The notes below the pieces were generated by a model. That model saw only the letters and a program-made list of their open reading frames with translations. It had not been told where the DNA came from and searched no databases. Positions 32,166 through 41,780 of a stretch of 64,000 nucleotides of DNA are shown here, one piece after another. The stretch comes from Acheta domesticus (taxonomy: Eukaryota > Arthropoda > Insecta > Orthoptera > Gryllidae): the NCBI GenBank assembly GCA_031308135.1, contig JAHLJT010009436.1, positions 125,627,288-125,691,287 of the forward strand, read 5' to 3'. The position numbers were made by a program, and so were the translations under genes. The stretch's first letter is position 1; each line of letters starts with the position of its first letter.

Positions 32166-32582
32166 TCAATATATATATAATTTTCGTGTCAGTTTCAGTT
32201 ATCATACTCCCCCGAAACGGCCAGACCGATTTTGATGAAATTTTATACGTATATTCAATAGGTCTGAGAATAGGTTATCTATTTTTATGCCCCTTAGTGA
32301 TAAGGATGGTCCACCCCAATTTTTTCTAATTTTTGGGACAAACCTTTTTAGGCAACCAGCTACACACAGTAGATATTTCACACGGCGGTATTTCACCCGC
32401 TACACGGTGTTTCTCCATATTACGCACCTGCTCAGCGATGTGCAAAATCTGCTATTACACGGAGAGAGACGGAGAAATACAGACAGGGAAAGAGAGAGAG
32501 ACGGAGAAATACAGACGGGGAAAGAGAGAGAGACGGGGAAAAGAGATATAGGGGCAGAACAACGTCTGTCGGGCTCAGCTAG
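32166..32582 (+). mobile_element. Short non-autonomous Helitron, about 415 bp
   Basis: The 5' end TCAATATATATATAATTTTCG, followed by a CTCCCCCGAAACGGCCAGAC segment and GATTTTGATGAAATTTTATA, resembles the start of insect Helitrons. The 3' end has the hairpin GGCAGA..TCTGTC (32553-32570), eight bases, then CTAG (32579-32582). Between them is a tandemly duplicated purine tract (about 32458-32535, ~36 bp unit). The exact 5' boundary is uncertain because the flanking repeat is also TATATA-rich, and the A/T insertion rule is not met at either side as read here. Confidence 0.6.
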
Positions 32583-33078
32583 AAAAATGTTTGTCTCCGC
32601 CATCCATTGTTGCGTTAGGTTTGAGGAGTCTTAAGCATATTAGATGCTATTATATCATTAATACTAATAATTGGCAAAAAAATAGTAATTACCATTTGAC
32701 TACAGGTAGAAATGACATCGGGAGAAGAAAAATTGTTTTAATAATTTGTGATATTTGTTGCTGTTTAATTATCCTTAATTAAATAATATTTAGTTAGCCT
32801 TCGGAAGTTGATATTAAATTCTCGAATGTACAAATTGGGGAACATTCATTGTTGAACAGTTAAAAATGTGTACATATATTTTATAACAATTTTTAAATGA
32901 TTGTTCTTTAGAGAAGATTTATTTATTATCGTTAATTATTTTCTCCTGCCGTCTTTTAATATATAGATTTTCGTTTTTACTGCCATTTAGTGCAACAATA
33001 GGTAAAGAAAACCCTGATTCATTTACATGATGTAATTATCACTTGATCAGTATCCCCGCAAAGCGTCTACCGGCGTCA
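32583..33078. other. AT-rich DNA, nothing recognised
   Basis: No coding motif or shared repeat was noticed. Confidence 0.3.
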
Positions 33079-33910
33079 CTTCTGACCCGTGTTGCCAGAT
33101 GTACCGCATTTCCGCATTTTATACCGCATTATTAACACCTAATCCGCATTAAGCGATGAGGATGCCATGAGCGATGAGCATTAAGCGATTAGGATTCCAT
33201 GATAGTGGATTAAAATCCATTTTTTTCATTTCCTCAGTTATTACAACGATTGTTATATGTCCCGCTAACTATGGTTGACAAAGTTTGAATGTTCAAAATG
33301 CTGTCTCTCTCTATTCGATTAAAGAAGAAAGCAATAAAACACCAATCATTAGGGCTTTTTCCAATTGCCGTATTCGAAAATTGATGGTCAAGCACCAAGG
33401 TGTAGTCGTGAAGTCAGTTCTTTATTGTCTTACTGTTAGAGATTCAGAGGACAAATAGGTGACATGTTGGTTAGTTGTTTTCGAATACGCCAAATTAGAA
33501 TACGGAACGTCGTTCGGATTCTTACTGCGTTTATTCAAGCCGAAGAAATGATGCACTTCGCGGGATATTGAATTTAAAAATGTTGAAATTACGTTACTTG
33601 GCTTCATATTAAACTGAGATTAAAAATAAATTGAAAGTACATTTATAACAAAAATACTGATATTTTATATTTTTAATTTCTTGGATGAATCGAGAACATT
33701 ATATATAGTGAGAACAAATATAGTGAGACAATATCGCATTTATTTAATTAATAAAACGGAATTCTATGTCGATATATGAATTACTGATGTATTCTCCTAT
33801 TTTAAAATTATATTATACTTAGTAAATCCGCATTTATTAGAAGAAATCCGCATTTTCGAACTTAAAACTTCGCAATCGGAACTTTCACATCTGGCAACGT
33901 TGCTTCTGAC
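33079..33910. mobile_element. Non-autonomous hAT-type DNA transposon with 8 bp target duplication
   Basis: An 816 bp element (33087-33902) is bounded by perfect 8 bp direct repeats CTTCTGAC (33079-33086 and 33903-33910). Its ends are inverted repeats: CCGTGTTGCCAGATGT on the left and, reverse-complemented, CAACGTTGCCAGATGT on the right (13 of 16 match). An 8 bp duplication and a TGTTGCCAG-like end fit the hAT superfamily. Subterminal CCGCATT motifs recur (33104, 33112, 33124, 33140 region on the left, 33828 and 33847 on the right). No transposase is encoded: the only frame is 61 codons (33422-33607, minus). Confidence 0.75.
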
Positions 33911-34077
33911 TTAGTAAGCAGCACGGAGTAGGGATGAGATCTCTCACGCAATATGCAGTTTCTCACTCACTACAGTTTGCGGCCATTATTTTTATTGTGT
34001 GGGCGTTAATCGTAATTTTACAAATATCATTTTTCTATTTCGATGTAATTTTTAAATAATTTATAATTAATTTGCAG

Positions 34078-34401
34078 GCTGTAATGAAAAACGTCATCGA
34101 AGCCATCATTTTAAATGGCAAATTTCGAGGTGAGAATATATTACAGACACGGATCCCTATTATACCCACAGATGTGCCAATTCAATTTAAACGTCTTCAA
34201 TTTCCATTAAGATTGGCATTTGCGATGACTATCAATAAGTCTCAAGGCCAAACGATGTTTGTGATTTATTTTTTAGCACACCATGTTTTTGACACGATGA
34301 TACGTGGGATGCCCCAAGTGGGCAAACCATCCAGTTTATTTGTGTTAGCTAAAGATGGGCTAACAAAATATATAGTACACTCTACTGAGTTGAGGGATTG
34401 A
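34078..34401 (+). pseudogene. Helitron Rep/helicase, C-terminal fragment of the PIF1-like helicase
   Basis: About 107 codons from AVMKNVIEAIILNGK to HSTELRD. Conserved parts of the Helitron helicase tail are RIPIIPTD, QFKRLQFPLRLAFAMTINKSQGQT (helicase motif V/VI region, KSQGQT) and VGKPSSLFVLAKDG. The segment normally reading YVACSRVGKP is eroded to MIRGMPQVGKP, so the arginine-bearing motif VI is damaged. The sequence is preceded by a perfect-looking splice acceptor (TAATTTGCAG at 34068-34077), which may be coincidence. Together with the 3' terminus at 34631-34658 it is the 3' part of a once autonomous Helitron, which unwinds and replicates the element by rolling circle. Confidence 0.8.
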
Positions 34402-34660
34402 TATGTTTTTTTAGTAAAATTATTATATTTAGCGATGTATATAATTTAAAAAAAATAAATTACAATAAATTAAAAATATAAATGTTTGGTATTGTGTTAA
34501 TTTTATATTTCATCATCGTTCACAGCGCTCCATGCCTCCTCCTGACGGAAAAAAAGAAAGATGGAGAAAGAGAGAGACGGAAAGAGAACGAGAGAGAGGG
34601 AAGGAGAAAGAGAGATATAGGGGCAGAAGGGGCAGAACAGCGTCTGCCGGGCTCAGCTCT
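34402..34660 (+). mobile_element. 3' end of the helicase-bearing Helitron
   Basis: After the helicase stop come an AT-rich spacer, a purine-rich GAGAGACGG tract (34540-34615), and the hairpin GGCAGA..TCTGCC (34631-34648) followed by GGGCTCAGCT. Apart from the last two bases, this matches the end of the short element at 32582. This shows the short element belongs to the same family. Confidence 0.7.
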
Positions 34661-34726
34661 TTGTTATTTTTATATTTATATTTTTATATTATCGTTAGAA
34701 CATCGGAGAAAAAGGGCTCGACTTTG

Positions 34727-34925
34727 CGTAATGTACATTTGCCGACACATAAAATGGACAACGGCCAAATTCAGAAGTCGTCTTTCCGCGCGTTTAGGCA
34801 CACTGTACGGACGATGATGCCATCTTGTTCTTTCATAGTTAACTATTACAAAAGAACATTCTGAACCAACTCTCAACGACTGAGAAGCTGATAGGCTAGA
34901 TTTTCCGCAATCATAATCTTTAGTT
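34727..34925 (+). repeat. Repeat family R5, copy 2
   Basis: Direct copy of 6905-7110. It lies between the Helitron 3' end and the BEL/Pao fragment and has lost the open minus-strand frame of copy 1. Confidence 0.75.
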
Positions 34926-34944
34926 ATCTCTCTAGTAATCTCTG

Positions 34945-35394
34945 GCTATAAATGTCCAAAATGTAAATCACACATTATTTAGCTGATTGTCCTGAGTTTT
35001 GAATATGTCAAGGAAGGACAGGCAGGCATTTGTGGAAGCCAACAATAGGTGTGTCAGGTGTTTTACCTTCAAGTCAGAAAGGCATGTCAATTGCAACAGA
35101 ACCTGTTCTATTTGTGATAAGGCTGATCATAAACTTGTGCATCTTGATAAATCTCAAATAAAGGCCCCCCAACCAGCTGCTCTCTCAGCTGCCAGCATTA
35201 TTAGTGCACGCCATGGGGTACTGTTGCCCACTGCAAGGGTGCTGGGTTTCACTCCTAAGGGTGAGCCCTATCATTTGAATGCTCTCCTTGACAGTGGGAG
35301 TGAAATTAATTTAATTACCTGGGAAACTGTCAAAACGCTTAAATTATCTAAAAAGAAATTTAACATTAATATTATTTCTACAGTTCCGGTTTAG
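34945..35394 (+). pseudogene. BEL/Pao retrotransposon gag zinc knuckles and protease fragment
   Basis: A first knuckle, CPKCKSH then ADCPEF, is read with one frame change at 34955-34998. From 34999 an open frame gives a second set, CVRCFTFKSERH, CNRTCSICDKADHKLVHLD, a BEL/Pao-type double zinc knuckle. A linker and a pepsin-like protease start (NALLDSGSEINLITWETV, with catalytic D in LLDSGSE) follow. The frame ends at a TAG at 35392-35394, and no RT or integrase follows because an RTE LINE begins here. It would have packaged and processed a retrotransposon RNA; it is now a truncated relic. Confidence 0.75.
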
Positions 35395-36250
35395 ACAGAT
35401 TTTACTGTAATCATTTGCAAGTTAGTTGTGCAAATGAGGAACAAAATAGGAAAAACAGGATGTAAAGAAGAAGAATTATTAAAACGAATAGACAAATTTC
35501 CTTGACAAACTTGAGGAAAATGGCTTTCTGGCATGACAAAGATGATTTGTGGAGGTCTATTATGGAAACGGATTTGCCTGAGTGGTTAATATGGCAGTTT
35601 CAGTGTAACGTATGTGCTGAATATTCGTGTAAGAGATTCGTGTAAGTTGAGCTTGTAACTTTTCTGTTGAGGCTACAACAAATAGAAGAAAAAGAAGAAA
35701 GACGAACAAAAATGGAAAAGAAAAACACTTATTCATAAAATCATTAGAGCTAAAGTCTGGACAAGAAATACAAGTCAAAGTAACTGCAGAAAACATTCTA
35801 AGCAGTATCGGAGGTAAAGAATAGCATTTCAGATGCTTACTTTATCGGAGAAGATGCGACAGGAAGAGGAATCGCTCGTGTACACATGTCCTCCTTCTCA
35901 GAAAAATTAAAGAACATAATCAAGATTAAAGGACAAAATACGCATATTGACAGTGACCTTACGATACAAGAAAGAGAAATACAAAATGCAATACGTCAAA
36001 CAGCGAAGAAATTAAGATTAGAAGGAAAAAACAGTAAAAATTGCATTTCAAAAACTTCAAAACGATGGAAAATGGGAAGACTGTGGACATCTTTTGTGGA
36101 AGACAAGGAAAAACTAATAAGAAAAATAAAAATAAACAAAGGTTCAGGAAACAAAAACAAATAATAGGTTCATTTTTTGCGCTTTTTCTAACTGAAGACC
36201 AAGAAAAAAAAAGTTAAAACAACAACCAAAACTCCAGACCCAAATCAAAA

Positions 36251-36995
36251 CAGAATATCGATAGCAACTCTGAACTGCAGATCTCTTCAAACTACAGACA
36301 GAGAATTCGAACTGGAGAAAGCTTTATTAACTAAGCTAACATTAAATACGATTTAATTCGTTTGTGTGAAATAAGAAAATTAGGAGAACATATAATTAAA
36401 AATAAAAAAGAGACATTTTATCATATCGACCCAACGAAAGGACAAAGACGAACAGGGTTCCTTATCAATAAAAAATTAAAGGAATACATAAAGAAATGAT
36501 AGGAAAAAACAAAAGAATTGCAACCCTTTTACTAAATATCGGAAAAAAGAACAATCCTAATTACCCAAGTTCACGCGCCTGACAGCACAATGCTCACTGG
36601 AAGAAATAGAAGAATTTTACTCCTCTCTTGATAATATAATAAACACAAACAGAGCACAACGGAAATTCATAATAGGAGACTTCAATGCCAGAATGGGCAA
36701 AAAGAAATACCCAGAAGAAGAAGATGCAATTGGTAATTTGGACTAGGGGAACGCAACGAGAAAGGCGAAAGCTAATTCACTTCGCTGAAAGCCATAACAT
36801 TAAATAGCGGAATACGTTCAAGAGAAATCAGTATGGTAGATGGACTTGGATCTCCCCAGAAGAAAGGAACAGGAACGAAATTGACCACATCCTCACCCAT
36901 AAAATAGAATGTATTCAAAAAACAGAAATGAACGGAAACCTTAACTTCGACTCGGATCACAGGATTGTAAGTGCAAAAATAAACATCAACTAAGA
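36251..36995 (+). pseudogene. LINE AP-endonuclease domain, degraded
   Basis: Begins RISIATLNCRSLQTTDREF, the usual endonuclease entry with the catalytic Asn. It continues with LCEIRKLGEHI (catalytic Glu region), GQRRTGFLINKK, then FIIGDFNARMG at 36663-36698 (catalytic Asp/Asn), and after frame changes RNEIDHILTHK and FDSDHRIVSAKI (SDH motif) near 36870-36985. It would nick target DNA to prime reverse transcription. At least four frame breaks or stops make it inactive. Confidence 0.8.
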
Positions 36996-37231
36996 CGATT
37001 CCACAATTCACGTAACAGAAACCTACAATCAGCAACATAGACATATACACCTACAAATCCAAACTGAAAAAACATCGCTGATATAGAGAAACGCATATTT
37101 CAAAATATTAAAGAGAAATACGATTCATTTGTGAAATTGCCTGCTGACAGCCGTAAGAGAGGCATGCAAAAATACATCATCCAACAGTAAGAATAACAAT
37201 AAGCTGAGCACTTGAAACACAAATGCTTCTA

Positions 37232-37301
37232 CAAGAAAGAAAGAAAGAAAGAAAGAAAGAAAAAAGGAAAGAAAGAAAGAAAGAAAGAAAGAAAGAAACT
37301 A
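37232..37301 (+). repeat. GAAA microsatellite within the LINE
   Basis: About 16 GAAA units with one interruption near 37262. It lies between the endonuclease and RT blocks, so it expanded after insertion of the LINE or marks a local insertion. Confidence 0.95.
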
Positions 37302-37594
37302 CTGCCACCACTGGACCAATCCTGCCAAAAAAATCCGAGTACGACACCATAAACTATGAAGTAAAGAGGAAGATCCGAAGAGACATAAGACAAACACAAC
37401 TCCAGCAAAATCAAACAAATAATAAGATAATTAAGTCCGTAAAGAAGACAAAGAAAGAAATATTTACAAACACCTAATTCTAGGAGTCCAACAACACACA
37501 GGGCAAAAAAACTCACACCAGGACCGACAATTAACGAAAACTGCCACCGAATACTACTGAGGAGCTCAACAATAGTAAGAATCAACTTGAAATA

Positions 37595-38480
37595 GAAGGA
37601 AACACCACCACCACCATAGAAGATGATGTACTTGAAATCATTATAAGTGAAGTGAGAACAGCAATTACAAATCTGAGATTAGGCAAATCCTCTGGCGAAT
37701 GTGGAATCACAAATCATCTCCTGAACCTCGGCTCACGGGAAATCCACAAAATAATAACCGATGCCTTCAACGAGATACTCACGACCTGAAGAAATTTCAG
37801 ACCAATGGTCCAAAAGTACAATAACCATCATACAGCCAAAACGGTTCAAGGAGCCAACTCAGTAATTACAGACCAATAAGCTTGATGTTCAATCTATACA
37901 AAGTATTTTCAAAATTAATAAACAGAAGAATAACAAATTTATTAGACGAACAATTGTCACCGGAGCACGCTGGATTCAGGAAAGGATACAGCACAATGGA
38001 CCACCTACAAACCATAAAACCAGAAACTCGAAAATGTCCAAGAATACAACTTGAACCTATACATAGCTCTAATAGATCTTTCCAAAGTATCGGACAGTGT
38101 TGATCACACACCAACATTTAAAGCATTGCAAACTCAGGGCGTTACTCCCAAAGACATCAGAACTTTGAAGAAACTTACAAAAACAGCACAGCTAAGATCA
38201 AGACTGACATGCAGGAGAAGTATTTCAAATAAAAAGGGAGTAAAAAAAAGGAGATTCTCTATCACCCAAATGTTCACCAGTTTACTCGAGATGTTTTTAG
38301 GAAGGTGAAATGGGAGAACGAGGAACTGCGAATAAACGGAAGAGAACTAATAACCTCGAATTTGCAGACGACATCATTGTACTAGCGACATCTCAACAAA
38401 TATTACAAAAAATGTTAGACGAACTAAATAAAGCCGGAAATAGGTCTACTATCTAAACTTAAGTAGAACAAAATTAATGA
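37595..38480 (+). pseudogene. LINE reverse transcriptase domain, degraded
   Basis: Motifs in order are NYRPISLMFNLYKVFSKLI and EQLSPEHAGFRKGYSTMDHL near 37865-38010, LNLYIALIDLSKVSDSVDH at 38051-38106 (motif A, with the catalytic Asp), KKGVK at about 38235 where the QGDPLSP motif is lost, and LEFADDIIVLAT at 38355-38390 (motif C, with FADD at 38361-38372). Frameshifts separate the blocks. The metal-binding Asp residues remain readable, but the protein cannot be made. Confidence 0.85.
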
Positions 38481-39514
38481 CAAACCACAAGGAAATCCCT
38501 ATAAAAATGGACGATAAACAGGATACGTACAAAAATATATTTACCTGGGACAATTGATATCATTCAACAAAAGACTTACCAAGAAAATTGACCTCACCTG
38601 GTAGAAATTATGGAGTCTTTCCTCATCCTACTAGACAAACACGTATGCTCAAAAATAAAGAGAGAGTAACAGACTCTTGTCTATTACCAACACTAACGTA
38701 CGGATACCCAGACTTGGCCTTTAACCCTCGGCTCAAAAACTAAAAATATCAAGGTGCCAAAGGAAGATAGAAAAATTCTCAATATCTCCCTCAAAGACAA
38801 CATAACATGCGCAGAAATAAGGGGCAAATCAAAATAAAGATTGCACCAGAAGAAGCTGAAAAACTGAAATGAAATGGGGCAGACATATTGTAAACACACA
38901 ACCAAAGATGGTCACACACAACAACAATATGGGAACCAAGAATTGGCTCGCGACACCCTGGAAGGCAACACAAAAGATGGTCGGACACAACTCAGGGAGG
39001 CAGTCGGCAACAAGTGGACGAGGCTGGCCCAAGAGAGGTCGATGTGGAGGTCATACCTAACATGAATATCTTCCTGTTACTGCAAAAATAGACAAAGAAA
39101 TAACAACAAAGTGAAAAGTGTGTAACCAAACAGGTGAGAAAAAAGCGTCAGAAAACAGCGAAAAACGATAAGTGATTAACAAATGTGTGAATATCAAACA
39201 AAACGCATAACTATAGGTATCAATGTACAATCAATTAAAGTAGCTGTACAAATGAAATTGTCAATAGCAAGCGTAGTCAGAATAGTGAAGTAAATCAGTT
39301 AACTAATGAAGTTTAAAGGTAATGACAAGTGTATTACCAGACAGCGAACTAGCTATGTACAAGGCCACAAGTAGCTGACAGCACAAATCTTCCCTGAGAA
39401 ATCAGGCCTTAGCCTACATGGGATTGTATAGGCTTATAATACTATAACATATTATGGAAAGAACAAAGTATTGGCATAATTTTCATTAGTCTATGGTTTT
39501 TGTATGTCTGATCA

Positions 39515-39528
39515 GGGGGGGGGGGGGG
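39515..39528 (+). repeat. Poly-G run, 14 G
   Basis: Fourteen consecutive G in AT-rich DNA. A capacity for quadruplex structure is possible, and length errors are likely. Confidence 0.9.
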
Positions 39529-39732
39529 AAATGTGACCAAGGTTACCTCTTAGCTTGCACCTGTATTTATTTGAATTTGCCGTGTCGGCCCTTTTCATTA
39601 TTCGACCAGTCCAAGGACCCCTATTTTCTTCTGGTTCCAAATGAAGGTAAAGATACTAATATATATCCCGGTCTGTCGCATGTTCACATAAAAACCCAAA
39701 TTGCCATTCGCGACCAATAAGAAAGTAATAAT

Positions 39733-39760
39733 ATAATAATAATAATAATAATAATAATAG
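39733..39760 (+). repeat. AAT trinucleotide microsatellite
   Basis: About nine AAT units, just before the assembly gap. Confidence 0.9.
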
Positions 39761-39818
39761 TCATAAGTATATAGTCAGTCATCAAGATGACTCTCTATGA
39801 GACAGGTTATGAAATCTG

Positions 39819-39918
39819 NNNNNNNNNNNNNNNNNNNNNNNNNNNNNNNNNNNNNNNNNNNNNNNNNNNNNNNNNNNNNNNNNNNNNNNNNNNNNNNNNN
39901 NNNNNNNNNNNNNNNNNN
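39819..39918. other. Assembly gap, 100 N
   Basis: Exactly 100 N, the conventional size for a scaffold gap of unknown length. Frames that span it are artefacts. Confidence 0.99.
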
Positions 39919-41560
39919 TTTCCGTGGCTTTTCTGATCAATATCAGACAAATGCTGGAGCAGTACGTTAAGAAAACGGCCACAGACTACGGCGTAACACA
40001 CACGTCCCGTAACACGAAATAACCAATCAATCTAAGCAGAACGTCGACCAGGGGCGTCAGCTGCTGTCGCGTCCCCAGTTCTTGGACATGCTAACATGCG
40101 TCGCATTAACACTTTACAGCGCAATATGTGCAGCTCAGAGCGTTACGCCCTCCTCTCCGACTCTCTGCAACTTCTTGTGCTGTGCGATGCACCCCTGTGG
40201 ACTTCTGCCGGAGTGGGTTGCGCTATTTTGTTGGTCAGTGAGTTATGCGTGGCAATTTCAGATTCCGGAAACTGATGAGGGTTCTTTGATAAGCTAATAG
40301 TCGTGTTGATAGACTGCACATAACGCTTTTATGACTTTGTTTGCTACTGCTGGGAAACTAATGCTTTATTTTTCCATCTTACTTGTCATCTTGCTGGGTG
40401 AACTCGTTATCATTCTGTATCGTAATTTTCTTATTGATACTTTTAAATTATATTTTAAGGCTGTATCCATATATTTGTTTTATTCTAATAAATAATTTAC
40501 TTAGGAATGCTTATGTGCTAGGCCCTTACACAACGGAGGATGTTATGTGACTACGTTTTCAAACGTTCAATTTTAATTTCTGAATAGTTCTTGTTTCTTA
40601 TGCATATTTACATATTTTATACGTAGAATATTTAATAAACAGGAATATTAGGTTGTATTAGTATTCTCTCCGTTACCATCCAGAATAAGAGTTCGAAAGC
40701 AATGTATTTTCTAATTCACACGTAAAAGCTGATATTAATAGTATCAAATTGGCACCAGAATAAATGAAGATTTCTGCATTCACAAAATTGTTGTTAATCT
40801 AGTAACTCATCTACTTATTTTATGAAACATAATTTGCACTTCCGAAAAACGTAAATAATATTTCACAAACTGTTACAAACAGCCCTAAAAACGTAGCTTT
40901 ACGTAGCCAGCCCGTTGGCTGAGGTCCCTAAGAATCGAGTGCAATTATGACCTCGGTTCGGTGGGTAGCATATTCGACATCCCTTCGGTCCTGGCCCTTT
41001 CGGATGGCGTAGGAGATTCAGGAGATGCGCCAGAGCAGGGCTGCCCAAATGTAAGGTTTCTCGTGTTTTAGACGTTAAGAAACTCAATATTCGCTCAACG
41101 AGGTGGTCAATTTTTGTACTATACGTGATGAAATAAAATGGGAATAATAATTTGTGAATATTGACATTCAACTTAATAAATCTACATAAAATGACCCTTC
41201 ACCAATTTTGAATTTCACTGACGAATATCTCTGTACCTATACAGGGGAAAAATCGCCAATAAAGAGTAACCTTCGTGGGACAAAAAAAAATCATCAGTAC
41301 TGGAAAAGGCGTTTACAAATATTGTCCTTGCCTAAGTGTAAAATTAAATGAATATTACGAGATGGTTTCCGCGTTACATGTTGTAATAAAAATTTTCCAA
41401 TAGCACTTGAAAAAGGCAGTTTTTATTAACAAAACTCGTGGCCTTTATATTGTCCCAACAAATTACGATAAAATATAACACCGCTATTATGAGGTGTGCA
41501 CAAATACACGGAACACACTAACGCGAATTGTGCAAAACATATCGCATCGGGTGATGTTGC
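39919..41560. other. Unassigned DNA with two GC-richer patches
   Basis: Patches at 40020-40290 and 40905-41055 are GC-richer than the surroundings. The second, on the minus strand, reads LGSPALAHLLNLLRHPKGPG, which looks like translated repeat and not a domain. No exon is supported. Confidence 0.35.
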
Positions 41561-41564
41561 AGAA

Positions 41565-41780
41565 GGGAGTACTGCTAATTGGACACTTTAAAAGCATTTA
41601 CATATCGTGCTGACGCGTTGGCGTGCACGTGGAATGGGGAAGGGGGAGAGAGGAGGGGGCTGAGCATGCCGCCTGCTGAACCCCCTCTGGCCCGTCACAG
41701 TGAAGTTGCCGCTGTCTGCCGCCGCGGGGCAGGGCGGCCACGGATAAACCCGCGAGCTCCGGGTGACCATCCCTAATCAA
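41565..41780. other. GC-rich patch, CpG-bearing
   Basis: A GC-rich 200 bp block (for example GCCGCTGTCTGCCGCCGCGG near 41708) in AT-rich DNA. Frames on both strands are open because stops are rare, and none has a domain. Confidence 0.4.

Larger units (their letters stand above)
35470..39065 (+). mobile_element. RTE-type LINE, long but frameshifted
   Basis: In order: a charged ORF1-like N-terminal region (35640-36164, with GEDATGRGIARV near 35848 and DSDLTIQEREIQ near 35950), an AP-type endonuclease (36251-36995), a reverse transcriptase (37600-38460) and a C-terminal zone ending WTRLAQERSMWRSYL (39018-39062) with a stop at 39063-39065. This domain order and the TRLAQERxxWRS ending are characteristic of insect RTE elements. 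Many stops and indels interrupt it, and a GAAA microsatellite has grown inside it (37232-37301). The 5' edge is not defined, as the element adjoins the BEL/Pao fragment. Confidence 0.85.
39066..39818. other. DNA following the LINE, with a G run and AAT repeat
   Basis: No coding sequence is recognised. A run of 14 G lies at 39515-39528 and an AAT microsatellite at 39733-39760. The AAT run could be the tail of an inserted element, though it is about 670 bp after the LINE stop. Confidence 0.4.

Noticed and set aside
36772..38117. Minus-strand frames over the LINE (for example 37229-37585)
   Set aside because: Shadows of the RTE element and of the GAAA microsatellite on the opposite strand.
39782..40001. 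Frames spanning the N run
   Set aside because: Artefacts of the assembly gap.
40905..41000. tRNA-derived SINE (GGTTCGGTGGGTAGC)
   Set aside because: Box B match is poor and no tail or second copy was seen.
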